From: Kuschelorhynchus macadamiae | Lineage: Eukaryota; Arthropoda; Insecta; Coleoptera; Curculionidae | Direction of reading: 5' to 3' | Assembly: GCA_030620095.1 (NCBI GenBank) | Contig: JAUTXW010000205.1 | Location: forward strand, 1,116,001-1,180,000 | DNA: 64,000 bases | Shown: positions 34,936 through 46,002 of the stretch, in pieces | Layout of the letters: each line of letters begins with the position of its first letter | Numbering within the stretch: the stretch's first letter is position 1 | Position numbers and translations under genes: made by a program | Notes under the pieces: model-generated | Seen by the model: only the letters and a program-made list of their open reading frames with translations | Told to the model about the DNA's origin: nothing | Databases searched by the model: none

Positions 34936-35944
34936 CATATATATGTAGATTCTGTATCCTATATGAAACTCATATTATCAATCTTTACCTACTCCGTTGG
35001 TTCGCAGATATATTCCAGATATTAAGTTTCTAAATAGTTTTCAACTTCTTGTTGTTAAAATAGTGTATTATTTAGATTAAGAGATATCTGCGGACCAACG
35101 GAGTAGGTAAAGACTGATAATATGGGTTTTCATATAAGATGGCGAAACAAAATGGCGCCCAAATAAAATTAAAAAAAAAATTGTTCAATTGACTTTAAAT
35201 TTTGCAGAAAAATTAGATGTGAAAATGGGATAAACTGGTGCGAATTCAACATTACGTAGCATAATGGAGGTATGTGTCAATGATAAAACTACTTCTTGAA
35301 TTTATTTTAAATTATGCCCAAAAGTCGAGTGTGACATAGGTAGAAAGAAAATGGTAAAATATTGGTAGGAATCCAATATGATGGAACAAAATGGCTCCCA
35401 ATAAAAATAAAAAGACAGTTTATGTAACACATATATACTGTGACTATGTACCGAATTAAATTGGGTCACACTTCACTGTTCTTAACAAGTGGATAAAAAT
35501 CAAAACGGGGGAAGTTCCGGGTTAAGGAAATTTACCGATTTTTTTAGATATACAATAAACAACTTTTGGGTAAAATTTTCTTTATACTAGTCAAATGAGC
35601 AACGTTTTAATAATATTTTTATAGTCGGCAACGAAGATGGCCAGATTTTAAGACGATTCTTCCGTCAATTACTTTAAAAAATCAGTTAATGACTTTTTTG
35701 AAATTGCTTCTTTAAGAGGGCGAAATGTCTTTTTATTTTTTTGCAATACCTTTTAACTTTTCACCTTTTTACACCCTCTGAGATTTTTTCAGATCTTTAC
35801 GTTTCAAGGACCTGGAATTAAGGATCAATATTTTTACAGAATAATCTATGCCATAAAAGAAGACTAAAATGTCATGGAAACATATTTTGGAATTTTAATT
35901 TGTTAGGGGCTACAGCCTCGAAAATGTGCTCTATGAAGATGCTT

Positions 35945-36162
35945 TTTTCTAAATATTTTCGAAACATTTAAAGACTAGATTATAAAATTTGGGTATTTTT
36001 GTACGCTGCGTGAAATCCTGAAGTCGAAAATATCAATACTAAATCAGGAGTATCCCGAATGAGGGGATTGATAGTTTTGTCTTCAGGATTCGACTTAGCT
36101 TATAAAAATTACTACACAAGTTTCATAATTTAGTCTTTAAACCTTTCGAAAATATTTAGGAC
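35945..36162. repeat. Imperfect palindrome, ~220 bp
   Basis: 'ctaaatattttcgaaacatttaaagacta' near 35950 is mirrored near 36160. The inner part contains 'gaaatcctgaagtcgaaaat' against 'ttcaggattcgactta'. The size and symmetry suit a small MITE or a hairpin remnant. Confidence 0.6.
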
Positions 36163-36429
36163 GAATTATCTTCTGATTTTCACTATTGTTCATTTAATTA
36201 ATATTTATCTAAAGTTTCATATTTTAAACAAAAATTTGTTGATTGAAAGTTAACTTTAGTTAAGAATGCCGAAACACATTCGCGACACTGGTACTTTTTA
36301 TGCAAATAATTATACTGGACGACCGAAAATCATATCACAATGTATTAGAAAGGTTGTGCAGTACGTACCAATGTTTTGTCGTTTTGATACGTATTGCTGA
36401 ACATCTACAAGTTAGTCCTTGCCGCTTTC

Positions 36430-36985
36430 AAACTACTACCGGGGTATCCAAATCAATAAATTGGATAATTAGTTTTTTTAGTAATATTTTTTCCAGCATT
36501 TCACTTGGCCGCGATATTAGATTTTTACCAAAATATTACCAGGTTATCCCCATATGACTATTAATTTTTGACCAAATGATAAGATAAGTAGAACCTAGAA
36601 GGGTGATTTTTTCAATTTTTAAATATTTTTTTAAGCTACCATTTTTGGATTCTTACCAAAATTTTGCGAGTTGATTCTTGCATTAAACCTGATTCTTTTT
36701 GCAAAATTTGAGGTAAATTGTATAAATGGTTTTTTAGTAATATTTTTTAACGCTTTACTAGGCCGCCATTTTATTTCGTTTTATTGGATTTTTATCAAAT
36801 AATTACCAGGTTATCTCCATATGACCTTCAATCGGGCAAATAGTTTTTTAGCTATACCGGCAGACAGACCGACCGTTATTCGGCGCCTAGGGACTTATTT
36901 GAAAGATAAAGAAGTGAAAATATCTCGGAGGATAATTTTTCCATGATTACAATACCTCCTTTTTAAGAAGGGAGTAAAAAGGCTT
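36430..36985 (+). repeat. Dispersed CCGCCATTTTGTT-family repeat, array 4
   Basis: Forward modules at about 36500 and 36765 ('taggccgccattttatttcg'), a 'ggcagacagaccgaccg' tract near 36860, and the typical end 'gattacaatacctcctttttaagaagggagtaa' at 36945-36977. Confidence 0.7.
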
Positions 36986-37029
36986 TTAGAGTTGTAGAGG
37001 TCTCGAAATGTGACGATTTGAAAAAATCT

Positions 37030-38160
37030 CGTTAATTTTTTATGATTACAATATTCTCTTTCAGAAGGGAAATAAAGGCTTCATACAATTTATATGTAAT
37101 TTACTTAACAAAAACGAACGCGTTTTTTAAAGTCAATCGCCATATTTGTATTTGGCTGAACATTCGACTCGTTTGCCAGACCAAGAAGGCCTCTGTCGGT
37201 GAATCACACTGACCTCTCATTAAAAAGTAATGCTTCACTTTTTGCACATTTCGCAACTTTTCCATAGATAGATACTCAATACCATTCTTTCTTAGCGAAT
37301 TAATCTTCAAACGGTTTGTTAAAAATAACTGCCTAAAAAAAGGTTGCTCCTATCTTTTTTAAGTTTATATTACTTTTTTCCAATTTTGCACAGTCCAAAT
37401 TGTTTGTGTAAGGGTAAATTAACGAACCTTAATCACTGCATACGTTTCTTCAACTACACATTTTAAGCTAGATCTGGTCCATAAATGGATCAATTCAAAA
37501 AAAAATTAACTTTTAATTTGCATATTCAACTTTATTAATTACTAATAATAGCCAAAACATACAAATTATTTAAAATGCCGTTTAACTATGTTTTCAAATA
37601 TAATTTTTTAATAACGTCAGGCCTAGAATGTCGTCGTCAACGAAATTAAAAGATCTTGAATGAAGTGTCTCTTAACATCTCTCTTATCTATTATTGTAAA
37701 GGTTTATTGAGCCTACCGTAGTACAAAAATAGTATTAAATATAATATAAACGTGTTCCCTTAGTATAAACTCACGGCAATAATAATAAGTTCATTGAGAT
37801 TTGACCGTAGCAAACAAAAAGTTTACAAAGTTTTTAGAGAATACCAATCAGATTCTGCGAGGTATACCCTCAACATGTTTTTTATAGATTTACAAAAAAT
37901 TCAATATTTTTGCGTCTTTATCTGCAACTTCTCAATATATTGTTTAAAATAATCTACCATTTTGACTAATAACAAAAATCCATCTCATTGATATTGAAAA
38001 AGTGACAATTGTGGCAGAAGCTGAGTTACTGGTTTTGATTCCAAATATAATAAAGCGATACGTACCGGTATATTACCAAGAAAAACAATATGAACTCTTA
38101 AAACGAACCACCGCTACACAGTAACCACAAGCACTCGACTGTTAGCCAGCGAAAGAAGTC
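37030..38160. other. Stretch without a recognised gene
   Basis: AT-rich. A 69-codon minus frame at 37101-37310 has no recognised family, and no splice signals support it. Confidence 0.35.
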
Positions 38161-38164
38161 CGCG

Positions 38165-38512
38165 GCTTATGCGCCCATTGATATCTCCTTCCCAGTGGTG
38201 ACTTATTTCAGCGTTTTCTTCGATAAACTTTGAGGTTATAGGCTGTGTGCAATATTCGTTACAAAATTAATCGAATTTGTGTGTTCGTTTAAGCGATGAA
38301 TCATATTATCGGCTGACGATGGCTTAATTCGTAATTAGGGGACAGATTATCATTAGGTGCACTGACATACTTTCCGTCCGCTTAATTTCGATATTTTCGA
38401 CAAGGAAGCTTCGATTTGTCTAATTTTTCGGAACAAGGAAATCGCTTTTAAAGAAAATTTATACGCATTAAATAGAAATCAATAGAATATGTCCAGTAGC
38501 TATCAGTAAAAA
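38165..38512 (+). repeat. Dispersed repeat, uninterrupted copy (empty site of 55.8-61.4 kb)
   Basis: Starts 'gcttatgcgcccattgatat' and ends near 'ccagtagctatcagtaaaa'. The other copy at 55848-61440 has the same order but is broken by two insertions. This copy shows both target sites unoccupied, including ATATTATC at 38303-38310. Confidence 0.8.
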
Positions 38513-38689
38513 CGCATATAACTATTCGCAAAAGAAGTGCGAGTTGTTTAAGGGCAGTCCTATGAAAAAATCGGTAAATTTCCTTTACCCGGAACTTCTC
38601 TCGTTATGATTTTTTCCATTTGTTAGGAATAATGAAGTGTGACCCAATTTAGTTCAGTATATTATACACAGTAAATATGTGTTAAATAT

Positions 38690-38945
38690 ACTGTCTGTAC
38701 CAATATTTTTACCCTTTCCTTTCTACCTATGCACCATTTGTCTTTTGGACATAATTTAAAACGAAGTCAATAAGTAGTTTTTACATTGACACACACCGCG
38801 CGCCGCCCTTTTGCTACGTCATGTTGAAGTCATACCAGTTTATCTCATTTTCATATTTATTTTTTCTGCAAATTTTAAAGTCAATTGAATAAGAAACGTT
38901 GATTTTTTAAAACTTCTATTTGGCCGCCACTTTGAATTGAATCTC
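38690..38945 (-). repeat. Dispersed CCGCCATTTTGTT-family repeat, inside the fold-back right arm
   Basis: Diverged modules near 38700 and 38925 ('atttggccgccactttg'). Part of the inverted arm whose counterpart is 35140-35400. Confidence 0.5.
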
Positions 38946-38990
38946 GTATTATCAGTTTTTACCTACTACGTTGGTCCGCAGATTTCCCAC

Positions 38991-39335
38991 ATATTAAGTT
39001 TCTAAATGGATTTCATTAACGGTCCTCTTGTTGTTATGTTAGAGTGGTGTATTATTTGAGGCTAGAATCCAGTAAAGCAAAAAGTTTCGCCTATTTATTG
39101 TTGCATGCTAAGGACATTTGACATAGATTTTATATCCATTTAGAAACTTAGTATCTGGGAAATATATGCGGACAAACGGAGTAAGTGGAGACTAATAATA
39201 TGGGTTTCATGCAGGATATAGGATTTATAGATGTGTCCTAAGGATGCAACAATTAAGTTGGGAAACGTCGACAATTTAAAAACAGACTTACTGACGCTAA
39301 AACGTGAAGATATGTAAATCCTGAGAAGGTGATTA
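38991..39335. repeat. Second block of the ~215-bp repeat with hammerhead-like motifs
   Basis: Contains 'gtggtgtattatttgaggctagaatccagtaaa' at 39046 and a degraded minus-strand motif (39083-39116). A plus-strand motif lies at 39234-39273 after an inverted turn of the unit. It then passes into a dispersed-repeat end ('gctaaaacgtgaagatatgt') that is the target of copy C. Confidence 0.65.
39234..39273 (+). ncRNA. Hammerhead-ribozyme-like motif, plus strand
   Basis: TGTC, CTAAGGA (CTGANGA with one change), stem TGCAAC-AATTAA-GTTGG, GAAAC intact, GTC, GACA. The TGTC/GACA stem I and the palindromic ACGT are intact. Confidence 0.45.
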
Positions 39336-41577
39336 CACTGGTCGACAAGATTTTTCTAACACAGGCCAGCTCATTATTTTTACAATGGTAATACCCTTCC
39401 AATAATAAAAGAAATATTCGGAAAGCCCTAATACGTACCATTTTTTAATAGCCTAAATAGAACTTTTTATATTGGCAGGTAAACCATTTTATTGTGTGGC
39501 GGCTAAAATGGGTTCATTTTACAACGGAAAAATTACCTAGACTGGGTTGTTTACAACATTAGACATAAAATAAACGTTAAACATCACTCTTCTGTTGAGT
39601 TTCGAATTGAGTGGTTCTCTGTGTATCGATAAGCAAGTGTATGTGAAGACGAGAATGTCGAGTCAAAAGTGCCGAAGTTGCAAAATTTCTCCTGACAAAT
39701 TTTCTTATATTTGTGGAGAATTTCTGGTGAAATCACAAGCCAGGCCATTTTCCGAAAATGTAAAAAAACCTACTTTAAATATTTTGGTGTGTTAATTGGG
39801 GATCAAGATAAGCGGTGGGCTCTCCATGTGTGATGTGTTAGTTGTAGTGTATCATTGGTGCAGTGGATGAAGTGAAAAAGAAAAAGTTTGCCTTTTGCAG
39901 TTGGTATGGCGAGATCCCACCAATCATTCTGACGATTGTTATTTTTGCCTGACAAAGACTGAAGGTTATTCCAAAAAGGGAAAGCACAATATAGAATATC
40001 CAAACTTGCAATCTGCCATACGACCTGTTCCTCATAATGCAAATTTGCCAGTGCCTTTAAATTGGAAAGCTACTGATTTGGGAGATAATGGAGATAACGC
40101 ATCATCAAGCAGCTCAGAACACTGCACCGATCCCACTTTTACCACAGGTCCCAGTTCCGGCGAGCCACATTTGATTGTTCAAAGTGAATTAAATGATTTA
40201 GTACGTGATTTGGGGTTATCCAAGCAACAGTCAGAACTTCTGGTTTCCCGTCTTAAGGAATGGAACGTATTGGCCAAAGAAACCAAAATTATGAATTTCA
40301 GAGAAAGAAATGCTATGTTTTCTGAATTCTGCAGTACGGAAAATTCGTTGTGCGCGTATAATGATATAGAGCAGTTTAATGCAGGAACTTGGTATTGAAC
40401 ATTCTCGCCGTGAGTGGCGCTTATTCATAGACTCATCTAAATATAGCTTAAAAGCTATGTTATTGCATAATGGAAACTTAAAACCCTCTATACCAGTTGC
40501 CCATTCAGTTGCAATGAAAGAAAATTATGAAAATATGTGCATGGTTTTGGATAAAATAAACTAGAATAGGTATAAATGTGTGATTTTAGTGGAACTTCAG
40601 GGGATATTTACAAAATATTGCTGTTTTCTTTGTTTATGGGACAGTCGTGCAATAAATTAACATTATTAACAAAAATTTGCCCAGAAGCAAGCGAATTTCA
40701 ACGGTAGTCTCAAAATGTTAAATTCACACCTTTTGTTGATCCCAAAAATGTCCTTTTGCCTTTACGTTAAACTTAGGCTGATGAAAAACTTTGTGAAGGC
40801 TTTGAAGCTTGAAGATGGTGATGGATTTAAATACCTAAGACAAGTCTTTCCCCAGTTAAGTGATGCCAAATTAAAAGAAGGCATTTTTATTGGGCCACAA
40901 ATCAAAAAATTGCTGGACGATGTCAATTTTACGGAAAAGCTTACCAGGCTTCCTCAGAGCATGGAATTAATTTGTTAATGTAGTAAGAGGATTTTTAGGC
41001 AACAATATGAATGAAAATTATGAACAATTAGTTAATGAACTCTTAAATGCCGATAAAGCGCTTGGTGCCAGAATGTCATTAAAAATTCACTTCCTCCATT
41101 CCCATCTATCATTTTTTCCTAAAAATTTGGGAACTGTTAGTGACGAGCAGGGTGAAAGGTTTCACCAAGATATCAGAACAATGGAAATTCGGTACCAAGG
41201 ACGATGGGATCCAACCATGATAGGTGACTACTGTTGGTTTTTGAAGAAAGAAGATAGGACACCTCATAAACGGAAAAAATAAGGTTTAATTAGTGTTTTA
41301 AGTTAATATTTTTCTCATTTGCTTATCTCTTAGATGTATGGTATGTTTAATAGGCGAAAACTGTAAACATATCAATAAACAGGGTTAAGAATTTTCTGAA
41401 ATCATTTTTTCTATAGATATTAAGTATCCTAACATTCGATATCGTTTTCAAACTCTGACAAAAAAACTCTACGTGCTACAACTTTCTATCTGACATTTTC
41501 GTATTTGGATAGGTCCATTCTATTAGATTATGCTATTCTGATTTGTGTTACAAAAAATTTTTTTTTGTCGGCCAGTG
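39336..41577 (+). mobile_element. CACTG-ended DNA transposon, copy C (complete ends)
   Basis: Starts CACTGGTCGACAAGATTTTT at 39336 and ends GTCGGCCAGTG at 41577. TTA is on both sides (39333-39335, 41578-41580). The flanks join into 'gagaaggtgattattttcacgattac', which matches the end of the dispersed repeat; this is a clear empty-site check of the 3-bp duplication. Length 2242 bp. Confidence 0.9.
39595..41282 (+). pseudogene. Transposase-like protein of the CACTG family, copy C
   Basis: N-terminal Cys-rich part (39658-39770: 'CRSCKISPDKFSYICGEF'), then a frame at 39895-40398 with 'DDCYFCLTKTEGYSKKGKHN' and the Ser-rich 'GDNGDNASSSSSEHCTDPT'. Shifts near 40375 and 40560, with a deletion removing the 'GDLKV' segment, come next. 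Then 'LRLMKNFVKAL' and 'QVFPQLSDAKLKEGIFIGPQ' (40715-40978) and 'KIHFLHSHLSFFPKNLG' to 'ERFHQDIRTMEIRYQGRWDP' (41007-41282). Comparison of the three copies suggests one ancestral protein of roughly 500-550 residues. This copy cannot make it. Confidence 0.7.
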
Positions 41578-42620
41578 TTATTTTCACGATTACAAAAATT
41601 TTATATGGCCACAAGTTTGTTCCGCCATCTTCAATTAGAAACACAGGTTTACTAGTTGAGCCCTATACCAGAATTAGTTATAGCACACAATTTTACATCC
41701 ATTAAGTAGTTTCCACGCTGAATTTTTAAATATTTTATTATACCGCCATTTCGTTTCGCCGTCTTGGATTCGTACCAAGACTTTACCATTTGATTCCAAC
41801 ATAATATTTGATGTTTATGCTAAATTTGAAAAAAATTGGATAAGTAGATTTTCCATAATAATTTTTTTAACATTTCGCTAGGCCGCCATTTTAGATTTTT
41901 ACCAAAAATATTGCCAGGTCATCCCCAGATGACCCTTAATTTTTGATAATTTTGAAGTCAATCAGGTAATTAGTCCTTAAGCTATGTTGCGAACTGACAG
42001 ACAGACAGACAAACCGATCGACGGACCGAAGGAATTCATAAAACATATTTTTGGCATCTGGGGACGCTAAAATGTAAAGATGTGTAAAACCTGAGAGGGT
42101 AATTTTTTTACGATTACAAACATTTTATTTGCCGGCCAGCTTGAATTAATACCACTAATTTACTAGTTGAACCCTATACCACAATTAGAATTTTTAACTA
42201 TTTAATTCGGACCAAACTGTTACCAGTTGATTCCAGCACAATACTTAATTTTTTGCAAAATTTGAGATAAATTGAATGAGTAGATTTTAATTAATAATTT
42301 TTGAACATTTCACTAAGCCGTTATTTCATTTCGCCATATTGGAATTTTAACAAAATAGTACCAGGTCACCCCGTACTAACCTTAATTTTTGACCAAAAAA
42401 TTTGAAGTCAATGGGGTAAGTTAGTTTAAGCGAACAGTCAGGCAGACAGACCTATGGAATTGAGGAAACATGTTTTTCGTCATCCAGGTACCCTGAACCG
42501 TGAAGATCTGAAAAGATCTGGGAGAGTGATTTTTTCACGATTACAATATTTCCCTTTTACGAGGGAAGTAAAATTATTCTTTTTTAAGAGTTGTAGATAT
42601 TTCAAAACTCTATCTTTTGA
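41578..42620 (+). repeat. Dispersed CCGCCATTTTGTT-family repeat, array 5
   Basis: Modules at about 41610, 41745, 41880, 42130 and 42310, with 'gacagacagacagacaaaccg' near 41995 and 'ggcagacagacc' near 42440. It ends with 'gattacaatatttcccttttacgagggaagtaa' at 42540-42572. The left border is interrupted by copy C of the CACTG element. Confidence 0.75.
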
Positions 42621-42793
42621 GATGTGACCGAAGCAAAATATCGGTCCTGCCATATACGCAAGGACGTGAAAGGACATGAACAAATATTTGTATTCAAAGC
42701 TGTCCTCATAGTACTACTTTTTAAAAAGCACCGTATTTTGATAATATTAAAACTAAAATTGTTCTATTTTCAAAAAGAGTTATTTTTTATGTA

Positions 42794-45700
42794 CAGGATG
42801 GGCCGTTTATCTTGGGACACCCCTTTATATAAGAAACGGTGGGTTTAAAAAAAAATTAAATACAAGATTTCTAGGATTCATTTGTGTCCTTCATTTTTTA
42901 AATTTTTATATATACAGGGTGTTTAGTTTTGGGTGGAGGGATATCAACTTTTTTATTTTAAAGGCAACACCCTGTATATTAATAAAATGTTAAATACCTC
43001 TCTCAAAGACCATCTGAATAGTATATAATAATATAGATCTGTGATGCCCCGTTTCGGACTTATTGACGTTTATCTTCGGTTTTTGACATATTTTCAACCC
43101 GGTGTAATAACCTATCTATTAATTTTTTAAATTGGTTCTTATGCAGCAGGAAAGATCAATTAATTAATTATCTTTTCTGTATTCGAAAAGGTATAATATT
43201 TCAAAAATGTTACAGTGTTGCCAAATTTAGCGTACCATTAATTTTCTCAACTATTTTAAAAGCAACACCTTGTATATTAAATCGCATTTTAATGAGGTGT
43301 TAAAACTTTCTAACGATGTATAAACTATGGCTCTGAGATTCACCGTTTCGGACTTATTGAGAATTGCCTTCAGGAATATCCTTATACCATTAATTTTCCC
43401 ATTTTTTTAAATACTACCCTCTGTATATTATGTGGAATTCAAATAGAGCAATAAAAGGCCTCTCCAATGATGTAAAATATTATGAATATAAGAGTCACCG
43501 TTTCGGACCTATTGAATAGTATGCGTTATCTTACATAATATTATTCGTCTTCAATATTTGACGTATTTTACAACAGCATATTTAAGATGTTTAGCTAAGT
43601 TAGAAAAATCTACCTGGGCGACAGAGCTAAAAATTAAATTAAATTTATGTTTCATATAATATCTAGTACCCATGTGAATAGTTATTTTTCTCAATATATG
43701 GTAATTATATTAAAAACAATACGAATAACTGTTTAACAATACTCATGAGTCAGCGGTTCATCTTTTCGGATGTATAGACAATGATCTTCAGTATTCTTGA
43801 GTAAACATTTTATTAAGAACATTATTAACAAATAACAAAAGAATCAATTAATAGAATTTATAGAGAAAACCTAATTATGTCAACAAGTTTAGACAAATAG
43901 CAAGAAACAAAGTGTATTAAGAATGAATACCTAATTATAGTAACAAATTCAAACAAAAAAACAAAGAAAATAAAATATAGCTAACTATTGGAAAAATTGT
44001 TCTATATGCCCCCTATTTTGAACAATGCACGTGATGTAAATGACACTTTCTGTTCCATTCAGAAATTTAACTGCCTCCCGAATCCGAATTTTCATCCCTT
44101 CTGCTGTTGTAAGGTTATTTACTAGCTCTTTTAATGTCACCAGAGAACATAATCCAGAGGAGTGAGGTCGGGGCTCCTCGGGGGTCAGGCGTAACTTCCA
44201 TTTATCATAATCCATTCCCGATATTGAGCATTTAAATAATTTCTGATCTTTGAACTTCTGTAGTATGGAGCACCATCTTTCTGCCAAATTAAATTAGCAC
44301 GACCCTTTAAAAGAATTTCATTTTCTACCAGTGGCTGAATGTCCATTAACAGATCTAGGAAAAATATTGGACCTATAATTATGGACCTCCAAATGGCGTA
44401 CCATACTTTCACTGATGTTCTCCCAGACCTTGAAACTTCCTTAATTTTGCTCTTATTCTCATTGCTCCAATAATAGGTATTTTCCGGCTGTAGATTTCAT
44501 TTGACGTCGTAAATATTGTCTCATCAGTCCAAATAATATCAGAGAATATATTTTCCGCGAAATGTCTGCCTATAAGGGTCCTAGAAAAATCTAACCTTGT
44601 GTTATAGTCCCTTTGTGGTAATTTTTGCACTAAACTTCCAATGGTTTATTTCAAGGCAAGTTCAAACCGTTGTTATTTTAACTTCCAATTCCAAAGATGC
44701 ATTCCCTGTTGAATTTTCCGGAGTCTGTTCAAAATGCAATACAATATTAAGTTGTTCTTCTTCGGTCAAAATTGTAAGACGCCTTCATTTCTCTTTCTTC
44801 AAATTTACATTATTGTTTTTATATTGCTGGTAAATTATATCGAATATCTTTTTTTTCTGGGTGACGCCTTAATGGATATTTAGTGATATAATCCCTGAGT
44901 GCCAGGGTCCGATTTTTACTGTTGGATAAATAACTATCTAGCATATCAATCTTTTCCTATATAGAAAACATTTAAAAAAGGGGATAAACTAATTTCAATA
45001 ACGGAAATATAATATAAATACAAGTAAACTAAATTAAAAAACAAGAAATAAGTAAATACGAGGGTATATTAATCTTGTATCACAAGATTGTAACCATGAC
45101 AGTAAACACACAAATGAAGCATCCATGGCCAACCTCGTTGAAATGTCAATATGTCCCATAAAACAAATCCTAGGACTAGTGTTTCTAAAACAGAATGTAT
45201 GATCCCAGCGTGATTTAAAACTTGATAATATCCAAATTTTCGTCAAAAAATGAAGTATCTCCCGTAGGATGATCCTAGATGTCTCTAATATTATGTTGAT
45301 CTAAAAATAGTAAAAATGATGAAGAAGAATCATATTATATCAGATAAACTCCAATAAGTCCGAAACAGTAACTCTCAAACACATCGTTGGAAATAGCATT
45401 TAACGCTCTATTTGAATTCAGTATAATATACACAGGGTCTCATTAGAAAGAAAAAGAGAAAATCGATGGTATAAGGATATTCCCTCGAATATTCCTGAAG
45501 ACAATTCTCGATAAGTCCGAAAGGTCTTTTAATACCCTATTCAAATGAGATATAATATATAGGGTGTTGCATTTAAAATAGTTGAGAAAGTTAACGGTAC
45601 GACAAATTAAGCAACACTGTAATAGTTTTGAAATATAACTTTTCGAATACAGAAAAGATAATTCATCAATGGATCTTTCCTGCTGTACAAGAACCAACCA

Positions 45701-45966
45701 AAAGAAGATAAACATCAGTAAGTCCGAAGCGGTGCATCACAGACCTATACTATTATACATCATTGATATGGTCTTTTAGAGAGCAATTTAAAATTCCAAT
45801 AATAAGCAGGGTGTTGTATTTAAAATAAAAAAGTTCATACCACTTCACGCAAAACGAAATACCCTCTATACATAAAAATTGGAAAAAAGAAGTCAATCTT
45901 AAAAACTTTTATAAAACCCACCGTTTCTGATTTAAGGAGGTGTCCCAATATAAGCAGCCCACCTTG
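42794..45966 (-). mobile_element. Mariner-type element with ~1-kb inverted ends and iterated sub-repeats
   Basis: Left CAGGATGGGCCGTTTATCTT and the inverse of the right end (CAAGGTGGGCTGCTTATATT) are flanked by TA at 42792-42793 and 45967-45968. Similarity of the arms runs to about 43800 and 44930. Within each arm a module recurs about every 150-250 bp: a CACCCTGTATATTA-like block, 60-90 bp, then CCGTTTCGGACTTATTGA. A decayed transposase lies on the minus strand. Confidence 0.85.
43985..44850 (-). pseudogene. Mariner-type transposase, decayed
   Basis: Minus-strand pieces: 'LNIVLHFEQTPENSTGNASL' (about 44755-44695, linker before the second HTH), 'MQKLPQRDYNTRLDFSRTLI' and 'DIIWTDETIFTTSNEIYSRK' (first D, 44630-44409), 'KVWYAIWRSIIIGPIFF', 'NLIWQKDGAPYYRSSKIRNY' (second D, 44412-44185), and a shifted C-terminal part at 44287-43985. 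The third-D block is damaged ('TPEEPRPHSSGLCSLVT'). Same family style as the other relics here; inactive. Confidence 0.75.
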
Positions 45967-46002
45967 TACATGATATGTAATCCAGAAAGATGTAGATATG
46001 TA

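Larger units (their letters stand above)
34398..35078. repeat. Tandem repeat, ~215-234 bp period, with hammerhead-like motif
   Basis: Units begin at about 34398, 34632 and 34845 (GTGTATTAT..TGGGGTT..GGATCCAGTAAA), and a fourth partial unit starts at 35062. Each full unit carries, on the minus strand, a hammerhead-like core (34454-34493, a decayed one near 34687-34718, and 34896-34935) and a block TTTACCTACTCCGTTGGTCC. The same unit occurs at 38940-39290. Confidence 0.8.
35079..38990. repeat. Large fold-back: ~450-bp inverted arms around 3 kb
   Basis: The left arm (35079-35551) and right arm (38556-38990) are inverted relatives. Shared blocks are 'gcggaccaacggagtaggtaaa' with its inverse at 38960-38982, the 'gggtcacacttca' block at 35464 with its inverse near 38637, and 'ggaaatttaccgattttttt' at 35529 with its inverse at 38556. 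The interior holds a dispersed repeat array, a small palindrome and one copy of the repeat interrupted at 55.8-61.4 kb. No transposase recognised. Confidence 0.65.

Noticed and set aside
34398..35078. CRISPR-like array
   Set aside because: Units are 213-234 bp without constant short repeats and spacers, and the DNA is eukaryotic.
36267..36395. Short frame 'MPKHIRDTGTFYANNYTGRP' resembling a transposase HTH
   Set aside because: Too short, with no second motif or terminal repeats; the resemblance is to a common GRPK pattern only.
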